Notes: a model not told the origin generated them from the letters alone. A stretch of DNA of 64,000 nt from Undibacterium_A arcticum (GCF_042660705.1 NZ_JBHSUQ010000001.1); one strand, 5' to 3'. Positions 36,253-45,726 are shown, counted from the first letter of the stretch. Numbers and translations are program-made.

Positions 36253-39200
36253 TTATCTGGCATCGCCACTGGTCACCGGGATCCCCTTGAACTGGCCGGC
36301 AATCACGCTCTTGCCAGCCTTCGGGCGCGCATAGCGCTTCGGGTCGAAGCGATGCAGCAGTGCCGCCTCGCGTTCCTTGGCCAGGCTCACATTATCGAGC
36401 TTGATATGGCCGTAACCGCGGATCCGTTCAGGGATCGCCGCGATATCGACTGCCAGCGACAGATTGTCTGGCGTGATCTGCGGCAGCAATTCCTGTATCC
36501 GGCTTTGGTAGGCGCCAATCAGCGCGCGCTCCATGCGACGCTCTTCGGTCTTGCCGAACACGTCGAGCCAGCTACCGCGCAAACCCTTGGCCTTGGCCAT
36601 CACGCGCAGCGCCGACATCATCCACGGGCCGAAGCGGCGTTTGCGCGGTGCGCCGCCGTTGGCGCCGGATTTGGCGACCACCGGCGGCGCCATGTGGAAT
36701 TCCAGCGTGAAGTCGCCTTCAAACTGACTCTCGAGCTGCTTGCGGAAACTGCCGTCGGTGTACAGCCGCGCGACCTCATACTCGTCCTTGTAGGACATCA
36801 GTTTCGAGAAATTGTGCGCGACCTTGCGCGTCAGTCCCAGTTCGCCGTCCTGGCCGACCGCCTGCTGCTCGGCGCGGCGCACCTGCTCGACCAGCGCCAC
36901 ATAGCGCTGCGCATAGGCGGCGTTCTGGTAGGCCGTCAGATGGGCGACACGATGCACAATCAGTTGGTCGAGCGTCATGCTGACCGGCTGTTGCTGGGCA
37001 TCGATTCCGGCCAGTTGGTCCAGCGCCTGCGGGTTGGCGGCGGCCAGGCGACCGAGGTTGAATGCCATCTTATTCATGTCGACCGCCACATTGTTGAGCT
37101 CGATCGCACGCAGCATGGCTTTCAATCCCAGCGGGATCATGCCGCACTGCCATGCGAAACCCATCGCCAGGATATTGGCGCCGATCGAGTCGCCCAGAAA
37201 TTGGGTGGCCAGTGCCTGGGCATCGAGCGTCTCGATCTGCTGTTCGCCGGCCGCGTGGGTGATCTTCTCCAGCAACGCGTCGACGTGCAGTTCGGCGTCC
37301 GGATTATGGATCGATTCCGATACCGGGATCTCGTGCATATTGGCCAGCACGCGGGTGCGACCGTGGCGCACGGTCTGCAGTGCGTCATTCGAGGCGCCGA
37401 CCACCAGATCGCACGCGAGCAAGGCGTCCGCCTGTTGGGTATCGATGCGGACCTGGTTCAGATGCACGCGGTCCTGCGCGAAACGCACGAACGACAGCAC
37501 CGAGCCGCCCTTCTGCGCGAAGCCCATGAAGTCGAGCACGCTGGCGTGCTTATGCTCCAGATGGGCCGCCATCGTGATCAGCGCGCCGACCGTAACGATA
37601 CCGGTGCCGCCGACACCGGTCACCAGCATGTCGTAGGGGCCGGTCCAGACATGGGCAGCCGGTTGCGGCAGCTGGTCGATGTATTGCGCCAGGGCGTCGC
37701 TACCGGCGCTGCCGGCGTCGCGCAAGGCACCGCTGCGCTGGCGCAGCTTGCCGCCGAGTACGCTGACGAAGCTCGGGCAGAAACCATTGACGCACGAGTA
37801 ATCCTTGTTGCAGCTCGATTGATCGATGGTGCGCTTGCGGCCGAATTCGGTTTCCAGCGGCAGCACCGACAGGCAGTTCGATTGCGTGCCGCAATCGCCG
37901 CAGCCTTCGCACACCGACTGGTTGATGAACAGGCGTTTTTGCGGATCGACCAGCTCGCCTTTCTTGCGGCGGCGGCGCTTTTCGGCGGCGCAGGTCTGCT
38001 CGTAGATCAGCACCGTGACACCGGCGATCTCGCGCATGGTGCGTTGCACTTGATCCAGCTCGCCGCGCTCGTGGAAGCTGGTGTAGGCCGGAAACTTATG
38101 CTTGATCGCAGCGTATTTGCTGATGTCGTCGGACACGATCGCCAGCGCCTTGACGCCTTCAGCCTCGACCTGGCGCGCCATCTGGTCGACCGAAATGCTG
38201 CCATCGATCGGTTGGCCGCCGGTCATCGCGACGGCGTCGTTGTACAGGATCTTGTAGGTGATATTCGACTTGGCGGCGACCGATTGTCGGATCGCCAGAT
38301 AGCCGGAGTGGTAATAGGTGCCGTCGCCCAGATTCTGGAACACGTGCGGCACCTTGGTGAAGCGGCCGTGCGCGGCCCAGTCGACGCCCTCGCCGCCCAT
38401 CTGGATCAGGCCGGTCGTTTCGCGGTCCATCCAGCTCGCCATGAAGTGGCAGCCGATACCGGCCTGCGCGCGCGAGCCTTCCGGCACCTTGGTCGAGGTG
38501 TTGTGCGGACAGCCGGAGCAGAAGTACGGCACCCGCTTGACCGCATCGCCGGCGTTCGACAGCAGCGACGGCAGCATGAAATCGGTCACATTCTGGCGCC
38601 GGTCCAGCGCCGCACTGTGCTCGGCCAGCCAGTTGGCGACCAGCTCGATCAGGCGCGACGGGCGCAACTCGCCGAGCGATGAAATCTGCGTCTTGCCATG
38701 CGCGTCCTGCTTGCCGCTGATGACCGGACGCACCCCGTCGATGCCGTTGTAGAACAGCTCGCGCAACTGGCCTTCGACGATCGGCGCTTTTTCTTCGATC
38801 ACCAGAATCTGTTCCAGACCGCGCGCGAAGTCGAGCATGCGGCCCGCTTCGAGCGGATACGACAGGCCGACCTTGTACAGCCGGATGCCGGCCGCGGCCA
38901 GCTCGTCGAGCGACAGGCCGAGCCGGCGCAATACTTCGATCAGGTCGTAATGCACCTTGCCGCAGGTGATGATGCCGCGGGTGGCGTGCGGCGCGGTGAT
39001 GATGTGGCGGTCGATGCTGTTGACGCGCGCAAACGCCCTGACCGCGTCGAGCTTGTGTTCCAGGCGCGCCTCGATCTTTAGCGACGGCAGATCCGGCCAG
39101 CGGTAATGCAGGCCGTCGGCCGGTTCGGCGTAACCGCTGACAGCGCGCACTTCGTCGGCCGACTTCCACTCTGCGACGCGGGCATTGGTGTCATCCAGGT

Positions 39201-39879
39201 CGACCGTCATGCCGCTCTCGACCACCTCCGACAATGCGGTCAAGCCAACCCACGCGCCGGAAAAGCGCGACAGGGCCCAGCCGTACAGGCCGAATTCAAG
39301 ATATTCGGCGACGCTGGCCGGCGTCACCGTCGGCACGCTCCAGGCCTGGAATGCGCGATCGCTCTGATGCGGCATCGATGACGACACGCAGCCGTGGTCG
39401 TCACCGGCCACGATCAGCACCCCGCCCTTGGGCGACGAGCCATAGGCGTTGCCATGTTTCAGCGCGTCGCCGGCACGATCGACGCCGGGGCCCTTGCCAT
39501 ACCAGTAGGCGAACACGCCATCGACGGTGCGATCCGGATCGGATTCAATCTGTTGCGAACCGAGCACGGCGGTGGCGCCCAGTTCCTCATTAATGGCCGG
39601 AAGAAACTCGATTTTCTGCTCACCGAGCGCTTTCTTCGCCTTCCACAGGGCCTGATCGACCATGCCCAGCGGCGAACCGCGATAGCCGCTGATAAAGCCG
39701 GCAGTATTCCAGCCCTGAGCCACGTCCAGCGCCTTTTGCATCAGCGGCAGCCGCACCAGCGCCTGGGTACCGGTCAGGAATACCTGGCCGCTGCTGGCCT
39801 GCAGGTTGTCCGACAATTTGTAATCGGCGCGAAACTGGGTCTCTTCCATCTGTGTCTCATCCATCTGTCTCTGATCCAT
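36253..39879 (-). CDS. Indolepyruvate ferredoxin oxidoreductase (fused IorA-IorB type)
   Basis: A 1208-residue fused enzyme that decarboxylates aryl pyruvates to acyl-CoA with thiamine diphosphate and iron-sulfur centres. The N-terminal pyruvate-ferredoxin-oxidoreductase domain (SGYRGSPLGMVDQAL) is followed by the TPP-binding region (CSGCPHNTSTKVPEGSRA; GIGCHFMASWM; NDAVAMTGGQ), a cysteine cluster (VCEGCGDCGTQSNC) and the gamma domain (TGVGGTGIVTVGALI; GFAQKGGSVLSFVR). Several in-frame starts exist: MDQRQMDETQMEETQ contains a 15-base tandem repeat with three ATGs (39879, 39864, 39849). Divergent from an Lrp regulator, which probably controls it in aromatic amino acid catabolism. Confidence 0.95.
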   Translation of the reverse strand: MDQRQMDETQMEETQFRADYKLSDNLQASSGQVFLTGTQALVRLPLMQKALDVAQGWNTAGFISGYRGSPLGMVDQALWKAKKALGEQKIEFLPAINEELGATAVLGSQQIESDPDRTVDGVFAYWYGKGPGVDRAGDALKHGNAYGSSPKGGVLIVAGDDHGCVSSSMPHQSDRAFQAWSVPTVTPASVAEYLEFGLYGWALSRFSGAWVGLTALSEVVESGMTVDLDDTNARVAEWKSADEVRAVSGYAEPADGLHYRWPDLPSLKIEARLEHKLDAVRAFARVNSIDRHIITAPHATRGIITCGKVHYDLIEVLRRLGLSLDELAAAGIRLYKVGLSYPLEAGRMLDFARGLEQILVIEEKAPIVEGQLRELFYNGIDGVRPVISGKQDAHGKTQISSLGELRPSRLIELVANWLAEHSAALDRRQNVTDFMLPSLLSNAGDAVKRVPYFCSGCPHNTSTKVPEGSRAQAGIGCHFMASWMDRETTGLIQMGGEGVDWAAHGRFTKVPHVFQNLGDGTYYHSGYLAIRQSVAAKSNITYKILYNDAVAMTGGQPIDGSISVDQMARQVEAEGVKALAIVSDDISKYAAIKHKFPAYTSFHERGELDQVQRTMREIAGVTVLIYEQTCAAEKRRRRKKGELVDPQKRLFINQSVCEGCGDCGTQSNCLSVLPLETEFGRKRTIDQSSCNKDYSCVNGFCPSFVSVLGGKLRQRSGALRDAGSAGSDALAQYIDQLPQPAAHVWTGPYDMLVTGVGGTGIVTVGALITMAAHLEHKHASVLDFMGFAQKGGSVLSFVRFAQDRVHLNQVRIDTQQADALLACDLVVGASNDALQTVRHGRTRVLANMHEIPVSESIHNPDAELHVDALLEKITHAAGEQQIETLDAQALATQFLGDSIGANILAMGFAWQCGMIPLGLKAMLRAIELNNVAVDMNKMAFNLGRLAAANPQALDQLAGIDAQQQPVSMTLDQLIVHRVAHLTAYQNAAYAQRYVALVEQVRRAEQQAVGQDGELGLTRKVAHNFSKLMSYKDEYEVARLYTDGSFRKQLESQFEGDFTLEFHMAPPVVAKSGANGGAPRKRRFGPWMMSALRVMAKAKGLRGSWLDVFGKTEERRMERALIGAYQSRIQELLPQITPDNLSLAVDIAAIPERIRGYGHIKLDNVSLAKEREAALLHRFDPKRYARPKAGKSVIAGQFKGIPVTSGDAR

Positions 39880-40009
39880 AACACGCAATCTATATTCTGT
39901 TTATATGGACAAAGTCTATGCTCGTCGACAGAGAAATAATTTCTTATTTTCCCCATGAATTGGGGTATTGGAGGATAATTTTCTTTTCGCGCACCGAACA
40001 GAGCCCCTC

Positions 40010-40474
40010 ATGTCCTCCTTAGACGCCTTCAGCATCCGTATTCTTTCCGAACTGCAGCGCGACGCCCGCCAAACCATTCAGCAGATTGCGCAACATATCG
40101 GCCTCACCAGCACGCCGTGCTGGAAACGGGTCAAGGACATGGAAAACACAGGTGTGATCAAGGGCTACACCGCGCTGGTGGACCGCGACAAGGTCGGCCT
40201 GATGAATTGCGTATTGGTGGAAATCAACCTGACCGGCCACAGTGAAAAAACCGTCGCCGATTTTGAGCGGGGGGTTGCTGCCTGCCCCCAGATCACCGAG
40301 TGCTACAGCACCACCGGCACCGCCGATTACGTACTGAAAGTGATCACCACCGACATCAAGTCCTACGATGCGATGCTCAACAGCGTACTGTTCCGGTTAC
40401 CGGGCGTGGCCCATGTGCGGTCGTCGATCGTGCTGCGCGAAGTCAAGTACGATCCGCGCATGCCACTGGTGTAA
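40010..40474 (+). CDS. Lrp/AsnC-family transcriptional regulator
   Basis: A 154-residue regulator. The HTH is ILSELQRDARQTIQQIAQHI and GLTSTPCWKRVKDMENTGVI; the RAM ligand-binding domain follows with VLVEINLTGHSEKTVADFE, TGTADYVLKV and MLNSVLFRLPGV. The start at 40010 gives the family's usual N-terminus (MSSLDAFSIRIL). It is divergent from the indolepyruvate oxidoreductase with about 130 bases between, and Lrp-type regulators near IOR genes commonly respond to aromatic amino acids. The target is inferred from position. Confidence 0.93.
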   Translation: MSSLDAFSIRILSELQRDARQTIQQIAQHIGLTSTPCWKRVKDMENTGVIKGYTALVDRDKVGLMNCVLVEINLTGHSEKTVADFERGVAACPQITECYSTTGTADYVLKVITTDIKSYDAMLNSVLFRLPGVAHVRSSIVLREVKYDPRMPLV

Positions 40475-40536
40475 CGCAACGCCCCGGCGCGGCCGTCCGG
40501 CCACCATTGCGCGGTTGACGGCGGCTGCGGTAGTTC

Positions 40537-40682
40537 CTAACGCTTTTCTGCCAGCACGTTCAGTATCTCGAGGTCCGGCATGCTGCCCAGCAATGACAGC
40601 GCGTGCTTCGCCAGTTCCCGCGGACCGTGGCCGGCCAGATGGGCGAAGCGGCCGCCATTGTCCGGAAAGACGTCGAAGATGA
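40537..40682 (-). pseudogene. Relic of an ABM-like gene (C-terminal fragment)
   Basis: On the minus strand about 48 codons read IFDVFPDNGGRFAHLAGHGP, RELAKHALSLLGSMP and DLEILNVLAEKR, then stop. This matches the C-terminus of the gene at 41676-42284 (IFDVFPDNGARFTHLIGHVP, RELAKHALSLLGSMP, ELELINVIAEKT) in nearly every position. Homology ends abruptly at about 40682 with no start codon, so it is a truncated duplicate. Confidence 0.85.
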
Positions 40683-40730
40683 AACGAAGCACTGCACTAG
40701 TGGGAATTAAATGAAAAGCAAGTTATGAGT

Positions 40731-40767
40731 AACCCGTATTGGGCGCTGGTAGCGCCCAATACGGGTT
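40731..40767. terminator. Perfect 17-bp hairpin downstream of the peroxiredoxin
   Basis: Arms AACCCGTATTGGGCGCT / AGCGCCCAATACGGGTT with a 3-base loop, about 25 bases past the peroxiredoxin stop. No T run follows on the minus strand, so it may instead be an mRNA-stabilising or fossil mobile structure. Confidence 0.55.
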
Positions 40768-40791
40768 AGGGGAAGCCCAAAATATCGAACG

Positions 40792-41450
40792 CTACTTGGG
40801 CTGCGGCACGATGCGCAGATAGGGCTTGGGCGCCTTCCAGCCTTGAGGGAATTTCTGCTTCGCCTCCTCGTCGGAAACTGACGGGATGATGATGACGTCC
40901 TCGCCCTGCTTCCAATTGACCGGCGTGGCGACCTTGTGCGTTGCAGTCAACTGAATCGAATCCAGCACCCGCAGCACCTCGTCGAAATTGCGGCCGGTGC
41001 TCATGGGATAGGTCAGCATCAGCTTGATTTTCTTGTCCGGCCCGATGACGAAAACCGAGCGCACGGTCGCATTGTTGGCGGGGGTGCGGCCCTTCGCGCT
41101 GTCGCCGCTATCTGCGGGCAACATGTCGTAGAGTTTCGCGATCTTGAGTTCGGGATCGCCGATCAGCGGATAATTGACCGCGTGGCCCTGCGTTTCCTCG
41201 ATGTCCTTGACCCATTTGGCGTGATCGTCCACCGGATCGACGGAGAGGCCGATGATCTTGCAGTTGCGCTTGTCGAACTGCGGCTTCAAGCTAGCCATAT
41301 AGCCCAGCTCAGTGGTGCATACCGGGGTGAAATCCTTGGGATGGGAAACAGAATCGCCCAGCCGTCGCCTATCCATTCATGGAGGCGAATTTTTCCCTCT
41401 GTCGTCTCCGCGGTGAAATCCGGTGCTTCGTCATTGATACGTAGTGCCAT
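40792..41450 (-). CDS. 1-Cys peroxiredoxin (Prx6/AhpC-TSA family), frameshifted in this sequence
   Basis: A peroxidase of about 219 residues. The ATG at 41450 with AAGGAG upstream gives MALRINDEAPDFTAETTEGK, and the frame runs to ILF. The rest resumes one frame over at SHPKDFTPVCTTELGYMASL, where the peroxidatic Cys lies. One T is missing in a T run (plus-strand A run 41346-41348). The remainder is intact, including LTYPMSTGRNFDEVLRVLDS, and ends with the long Prx6-type C-terminus (NWKQGEDVIIIPSVSDEEAK). The single break in a homopolymer suggests a sequencing artefact. Confidence 0.9.
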
Positions 41451-41675
41451 CTCGTTCTCCTTGTTGTCTATGCCTTCCTCGAGCACAAAAGGCAACGCCA
41501 AGTTGCTTCAGGCAATACCAAGATTGCCGCGCGCACCCTCCAGCGCCGGGATATTAAGTTTAGGCGATTTTATGGCTTTGTCAGGTTAACGTTCAAAAAG
41601 CTTTTGAGTGGCCAAATAAGCCCTTCCAGGCGCCAGGTTGCCGCAGCTGTACCTTGGCTTCATACGTCAGTGGCA

Positions 41676-42284
41676 TCAGGTTTTTTCTGCGATGACATTG
41701 ATCAGCTCCAGCTCCGGCATGCTGCCCAGCAGCGACAGCGCATGCTTGGCCAGTTCCCTCGGCACATGCCCGATCAGATGCGTGAAGCGGGCACCATTAT
41801 CGGGAAACACGTCGAAGATGCCGTAGTCGCCATCATCGAGATGAATCGCGAACCACGACGTGGTGCCCTCCTCCGACTGCACGTGGGCTTTTGCATCGCG
41901 CAGAAACTGCTCCACCTCTGACGTGTGGCCGCCCTTGGCCTTGAAGGTCAGCAACAATGCCTTGGTCGCCGATGGCGCCGCGCCGACCGGCAGCTTATCG
42001 GCCAACACGGTGAGCTTGTGGATTTGCGGCGGCTTGGCGAACAGCGCGTCTGCCTGCGCCATCAGGGCCTGTGCAATCGGGCCTGCAAGATGTGCGTCCC
42101 TGCCTGCATCATCGAGAAAGACATCGAAAATGCCATACTCGGAGCGCCCGAAACGGATCGCGAACCACGCGACCGTGGTCACTTCCTGCCGTGCCAGCGG
42201 TAACGCCGAGCGCAGAAAATCTTCTACCTCCGCATCCTTGCCATGGCGCGCTTCCAAGCGGACCAACAATCCTCGTGTAACCAT
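41676..42284 (-). CDS. Tandem antibiotic-biosynthesis-monooxygenase (ABM)-like domain protein
   Basis: A 202-residue protein made of two similar halves of about 100 residues: LLVRLEARHGKDAEVEDFLR with WFAIRFGRSEYGIFDVF, then LLLTFKAKGGHTSEVEQFLR with WFAIHLDDGDYGIFDVF. Each half is a dimeric alpha/beta-barrel (ABM/YgiN-like) domain, so the protein is a covalent pseudo-dimer. Function is unknown; relatives include quinol monooxygenases and stress proteins. A truncated copy lies at 40537-40682, on the other side of the peroxiredoxin. Confidence 0.75.
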   Translation of the reverse strand: MVTRGLLVRLEARHGKDAEVEDFLRSALPLARQEVTTVAWFAIRFGRSEYGIFDVFLDDAGRDAHLAGPIAQALMAQADALFAKPPQIHKLTVLADKLPVGAAPSATKALLLTFKAKGGHTSEVEQFLRDAKAHVQSEEGTTSWFAIHLDDGDYGIFDVFPDNGARFTHLIGHVPRELAKHALSLLGSMPELELINVIAEKT

Positions 42285-42633
42285 GAGACACCTCGATTCG
42301 GGATTTACTCTGTGCCGGCTCGGATAGATTTCACACCAACAAGCGCAGCTTCAGGAGATTCAAATCGCCCGGCGCAACACAGAAAATTGATGACGAATTC
42401 GACTTTACGCCGCACCAATGCGGCCGACGTGACATCGCGCAAGAGACTGTGCGGCCGAACCGGATGATTGCCGCGTGGCAGTTTTTTTCAAGAATGGTCT
42501 AGCGCGTGTTGACATTTAATTTTGGTGTGCGAATTGAATGTGATTACTCCCTAGTACGTGTCACAGGAGCAGCGCCGTCTTGCGCATCCTTATGCCTCAG
42601 AAATAATCGATAGCGGTGGCACTCCGACTAGCG
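42285..42633. other. Intergenic stretch upstream of the ABM gene
   Basis: No gene is supported. A small terminator-like hairpin (TGCCGCGTGGCA then seven T) lies at 42469-42488 on the plus strand. TTGACA occurs near 42506 without a good -10. Confidence 0.4.
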
Positions 42634-43806
42634 CTATATCGCATCCAGTGCGCTACGCAAATCGGCACGCAAATCGTCGAGATCTTCGATGCCCACCGAT
42701 AACCTGATCAGCGAATCGCTAATGCCCAACACGCCGCGTTGCTCTGCCGGGATGGTGGCATGGGTCATGATGGCCGGGTGTTCGATCAGGCTCTCCACGC
42801 CGCCGAGACTTTCCGCCAATGCAAACACCTCGCATCGTTCCAGAAAGCGCCGTGCCCCGGCCAGATCGGTTTTCAGTTCGATCGAGATAATTCCGCCAAA
42901 GCCATCCATCTGGCGTCTTGCGAGCGCATGCTGCGGATGCGACGCCAGCCCCGGGTAGTAGACCCGCGCGACTTTCGGTTCGGTCTCCAGCCAGGTAGCC
43001 AGTGCCAGCGCGCTCTGGCAGTGCCGTTCCATGCGCAAGGCCAGCGTCTTGACGCCGCGCAGCGCCAGGAAACTATCGAACGGGCCGGCGATCGCACCGA
43101 CCGAATTTTGCAGGAATGCCAGTTGCTCGCGCCACGCCGCCTGATGCGGCTCGCCACCGACGATCGCGATGCCGCCGATGATGTCGGAGTGCCCGTTCAG
43201 GTACTTGGTGGTCGAATGGACCACGATATCGAATCCCAATTCCAGCGGGCGTTGTATCCGTGGGCTAGCGAAAGTGTTGTCAGCCACGGCGATGATGCCG
43301 CGCTCGCGGCAGATGGTTGCAATCGCCTGCAGGTCGGCCAGCTTCAGCATCGGATTGGTCGGCGTTTCGACCCATACCATACGGGTGTCGGGCCGGATCG
43401 CGGCCAGCAGGTTGTCGGGATTGGTCAGGTCCACGTAGCTGAAACGCAGCCCGGCGCTGCGTTTGCGCACCCGTTCGAACAGTCGATAACTGCCGCCATA
43501 CATGTCGTCGCCGGCAATGATATGCGCGCCGGCGTCGGCGATCTCGAGCACGGTCGCAATCGCCGCCAGGCCCGACGCGAACGCAAACCCCTGCGCGCCG
43601 CCTTCGAGGTTCGCCACGCAACGCTCCAGCGCCCAGCGCGTCGGATTGTGCGAGCGGCCGTAGTCCAGCCCCTTGTGCACACCCGGACTGTCCTGCACAA
43701 AAGTGGAGGTCGCATAGATCGGCGGCATGATCGCACCGGTCGACGGGTCCGGCGATTGACCGGCGTGGATCACGCGTGTGGCAAAGTGCCTGGCGGACTC
43801 AGTCAC
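42634..43806 (-). CDS. Cystathionine gamma-lyase/synthase-type PLP enzyme
   Basis: A 390-residue Cys/Met-metabolism PLP enzyme. Landmarks: PIYATSTFVQDSPGVHKGLD with Y-SR-type LDYGRSHNPTR, FASGLAAIATVLEIADAG, the PLP lysine in HSTTKYLNGHSDIIGG, and LAESLGGVESLIEHPAIMTH near the C-terminus. Because a cystathionine beta-synthase lies 88 bases upstream on the same strand, gamma-lyase (cystathionine to cysteine) in reverse transsulfuration is the likelier role, although gamma-synthase cannot be excluded by sequence. Confidence 0.9.
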   Translation of the reverse strand: MTESARHFATRVIHAGQSPDPSTGAIMPPIYATSTFVQDSPGVHKGLDYGRSHNPTRWALERCVANLEGGAQGFAFASGLAAIATVLEIADAGAHIIAGDDMYGGSYRLFERVRKRSAGLRFSYVDLTNPDNLLAAIRPDTRMVWVETPTNPMLKLADLQAIATICRERGIIAVADNTFASPRIQRPLELGFDIVVHSTTKYLNGHSDIIGGIAIVGGEPHQAAWREQLAFLQNSVGAIAGPFDSFLALRGVKTLALRMERHCQSALALATWLETEPKVARVYYPGLASHPQHALARRQMDGFGGIISIELKTDLAGARRFLERCEVFALAESLGGVESLIEHPAIMTHATIPAEQRGVLGISDSLIRLSVGIEDLDDLRADLRSALDAI

Positions 43807-43894
43807 GGATTTAATCGCGGATTTAGTCGGCGAATTTGTTGCGGATTTGTTGCCGACGTGGATTCCGGCTGATCGGGCGTTTCTGAACGGGTGG

Positions 43895-45298
43895 TCACGA
43901 TATGGTCCTGCGCAAATGATTGAGTAGGTCGAAGCGGGTGATCAGGCCGTAAAAATGGTGGTCATCTTCAATGATCGCTACCAGGCCGCGGTCCAGCGTG
44001 GCGCGCAAGGTTTCCAGACCGGCCGTAGGCGCCAGGGTCTCGATCTGGCGCGTCATCGTGTCAGCGACCGGGCTGCGGAACAGGCCGGCGTCGGACTCGA
44101 CCTTGAGCAGCAAATCGGACTCGTCGATGATGCCGACGATCTCGTCGTCATGCATCACCGGCAATTGCGATATCTCGGCATTGCGCATGCGATTGAACGC
44201 GGTCATCAAGGTATCGCCGGCGGTGACGCTGATGACTGCACCCTCATCGAAGCGGCGGCCGATGATATCGCGCAGGTCGCCGAAAGTTTCACGCTTCAGC
44301 AATCCCTGATCGAACATCCAGTTGTCGTTGTAGAGCTTCGACAGGTAACGGGTGCCGGTGTCGCACACAAAAGTCACGACGCGCTTGGGCGTGGTCTGCG
44401 CGCGGCAATAGCGCAGCGCCGCCGCCAGCAAGGTACCGGTCGACGAGCCACCCAGGATACCTTCGGCGCGCAGCAACTCGCGCGCGGTGCCGAAGCTTTC
44501 GGCATCGTCGATGGTGTACGCATGTTTGACCGCCGACAAGTCCGCAATCGCCGGCACGAAGTCTTCACCAATGCCTTCTACCGCCCACGAGCCGCTGGTG
44601 TCCGATACCTTGCCGGTCGCAACATAATCCGCGAGGATCGAGCCTTTGGGGTCGGCCAGCACGAATTCCAGCGCAGGTTGTTGTTCACGAAAAAAGCGCG
44701 TCAATCCGGTGATGGTGCCGGCCGAGCCGACGCCGCACACGATGGCGTCGAGCCGGTGCCCGGTCTGCTCCCAGATCTCCGGCGCGGTGGTGCGCTGATG
44801 CGCCAGCGGATTGCTCGGATTGTTGAATTGATCGGTGAAGAAGGCGCCCGGGATTTCCTTCGCGAGTCTTGCCGCGTAATCCTGGTAATACTCCGGGTGG
44901 CCCTTGGCGACGTCGGAGCGCGTCAAATGCACCTCCGCGCCCATCGCTTTCAGATGCAGGATTTTCTCGGTCGACATCTTGTCGGGTACCACCAGCACCA
45001 CGCGGTAGCCCTTGGCACGCGCGACCAGCGCCAGCCCGAGTCCGGTGTTGCCGGCAGTCGCCTCCACCACCGTACCGCCCGGCTGCAAGCGTCCATCGCT
45101 TTCGGCGGCCTCGATCATCGCCAGCCCAATGCGGTCCTTGATCGAGCCGCCGGGATTTTGCGACTCCAGCTTCAGAAACAGCTGGCATAGGCCGGTATCG
45201 AGGCGGGTGACCTCGATCAAGGGCGTATTGCCGATGAGCGACAGCACCGCCGGATTTTTTCGGGTGTTCGCACCCATTTGACGTGACATCATCTGCAT
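43895..45298 (-). CDS. Cystathionine beta-synthase with C-terminal CBS pair
   Basis: A 467-residue PLP enzyme that condenses homocysteine with serine. The N-terminal catalytic domain has LSLIGNTPLIEVTRL, the PLP lysine in SQNPGGSIKDRIGLAMIEAA, and EATAGNTGLGLALVA. The C-terminal part from about residue 335 is a CBS pair (VISVTAGDTLMTAFNRMRNA; LPVMHDDEIVGIIDESDLLL), which distinguishes it from CysK. The haem-binding N-terminus of animal CBS is absent. The ATG at 45298 has GGGGAGG upstream. It leads the operon with the gamma-lyase. Confidence 0.93.
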   Translation of the reverse strand: MQMMSRQMGANTRKNPAVLSLIGNTPLIEVTRLDTGLCQLFLKLESQNPGGSIKDRIGLAMIEAAESDGRLQPGGTVVEATAGNTGLGLALVARAKGYRVVLVVPDKMSTEKILHLKAMGAEVHLTRSDVAKGHPEYYQDYAARLAKEIPGAFFTDQFNNPSNPLAHQRTTAPEIWEQTGHRLDAIVCGVGSAGTITGLTRFFREQQPALEFVLADPKGSILADYVATGKVSDTSGSWAVEGIGEDFVPAIADLSAVKHAYTIDDAESFGTARELLRAEGILGGSSTGTLLAAALRYCRAQTTPKRVVTFVCDTGTRYLSKLYNDNWMFDQGLLKRETFGDLRDIIGRRFDEGAVISVTAGDTLMTAFNRMRNAEISQLPVMHDDEIVGIIDESDLLLKVESDAGLFRSPVADTMTRQIETLAPTAGLETLRATLDRGLVAIIEDDHHFYGLITRFDLLNHLRRTIS

Positions 45299-45712
45299 GC
45301 CTTACCTCCCCTCGCACCTTGTCGGTTGAACAGGCGCTCATGCTAACGACTAGTATGCGCCATCTAAAACGAATCATTCTGCAACTGGTGATGCGTTGTC
45401 GGCGCCGCCGAATTCAAGCATGTATTGATTGCGTCAACCAGACATGATTGTTGATCATAGGCGAACCGTGCAGGCCTTTCTTGATCCGCAGCAACAAGAC
45501 GTGAGCGCAGTTTACAAGCTTAGTTGGCATTTTGGAAATGGCAAGCTTCAATGTCGCGGCATCCAATACTATGCCCGCTGCGATATCTCAACCGCAATCA
45601 TAAGGTCAGCCTTGCGCCCGAGCCAAACCTTCCGATCGATCAAACTCAGTTGTGGGCTGTGAAGCCAGTCCGCTAGCCGAAGATTTCTCGCTGTAAGTTC
45701 CGATGTTGCCGA
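45299..45712. other. Intergenic stretch upstream of the CBS gene; no supported gene
   Basis: Open frames exist on both strands (about 45429-45662 plus; 45569-45850 minus) but they overlap each other, lack good ribosome sites and match no family I know. Confidence 0.4.
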
Positions 45713-45726
45713 TTGATCCAGGTCAA
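45713..45726. promoter_or_regulatory. FNR/Anr-like box TTGATCCAGGTCAA
   Basis: Nine of ten half-site bases match the FNR consensus TTGAT-N4-ATCAA. TAGACT at 45745 is a possible -10 but is about 4 bases too close for a standard class II promoter. The downstream plus-strand genes are a small open frame (45758) and a VOC protein (45942). Confidence 0.4.

Noticed and set aside
36352..38682. Long plus-strand open frame (776 codons) opposite the indolepyruvate oxidoreductase
   Set aside because: It is the antisense shadow of a strongly conserved GC-rich gene; composition is His/Arg/Gln-rich and no family is recognisable.
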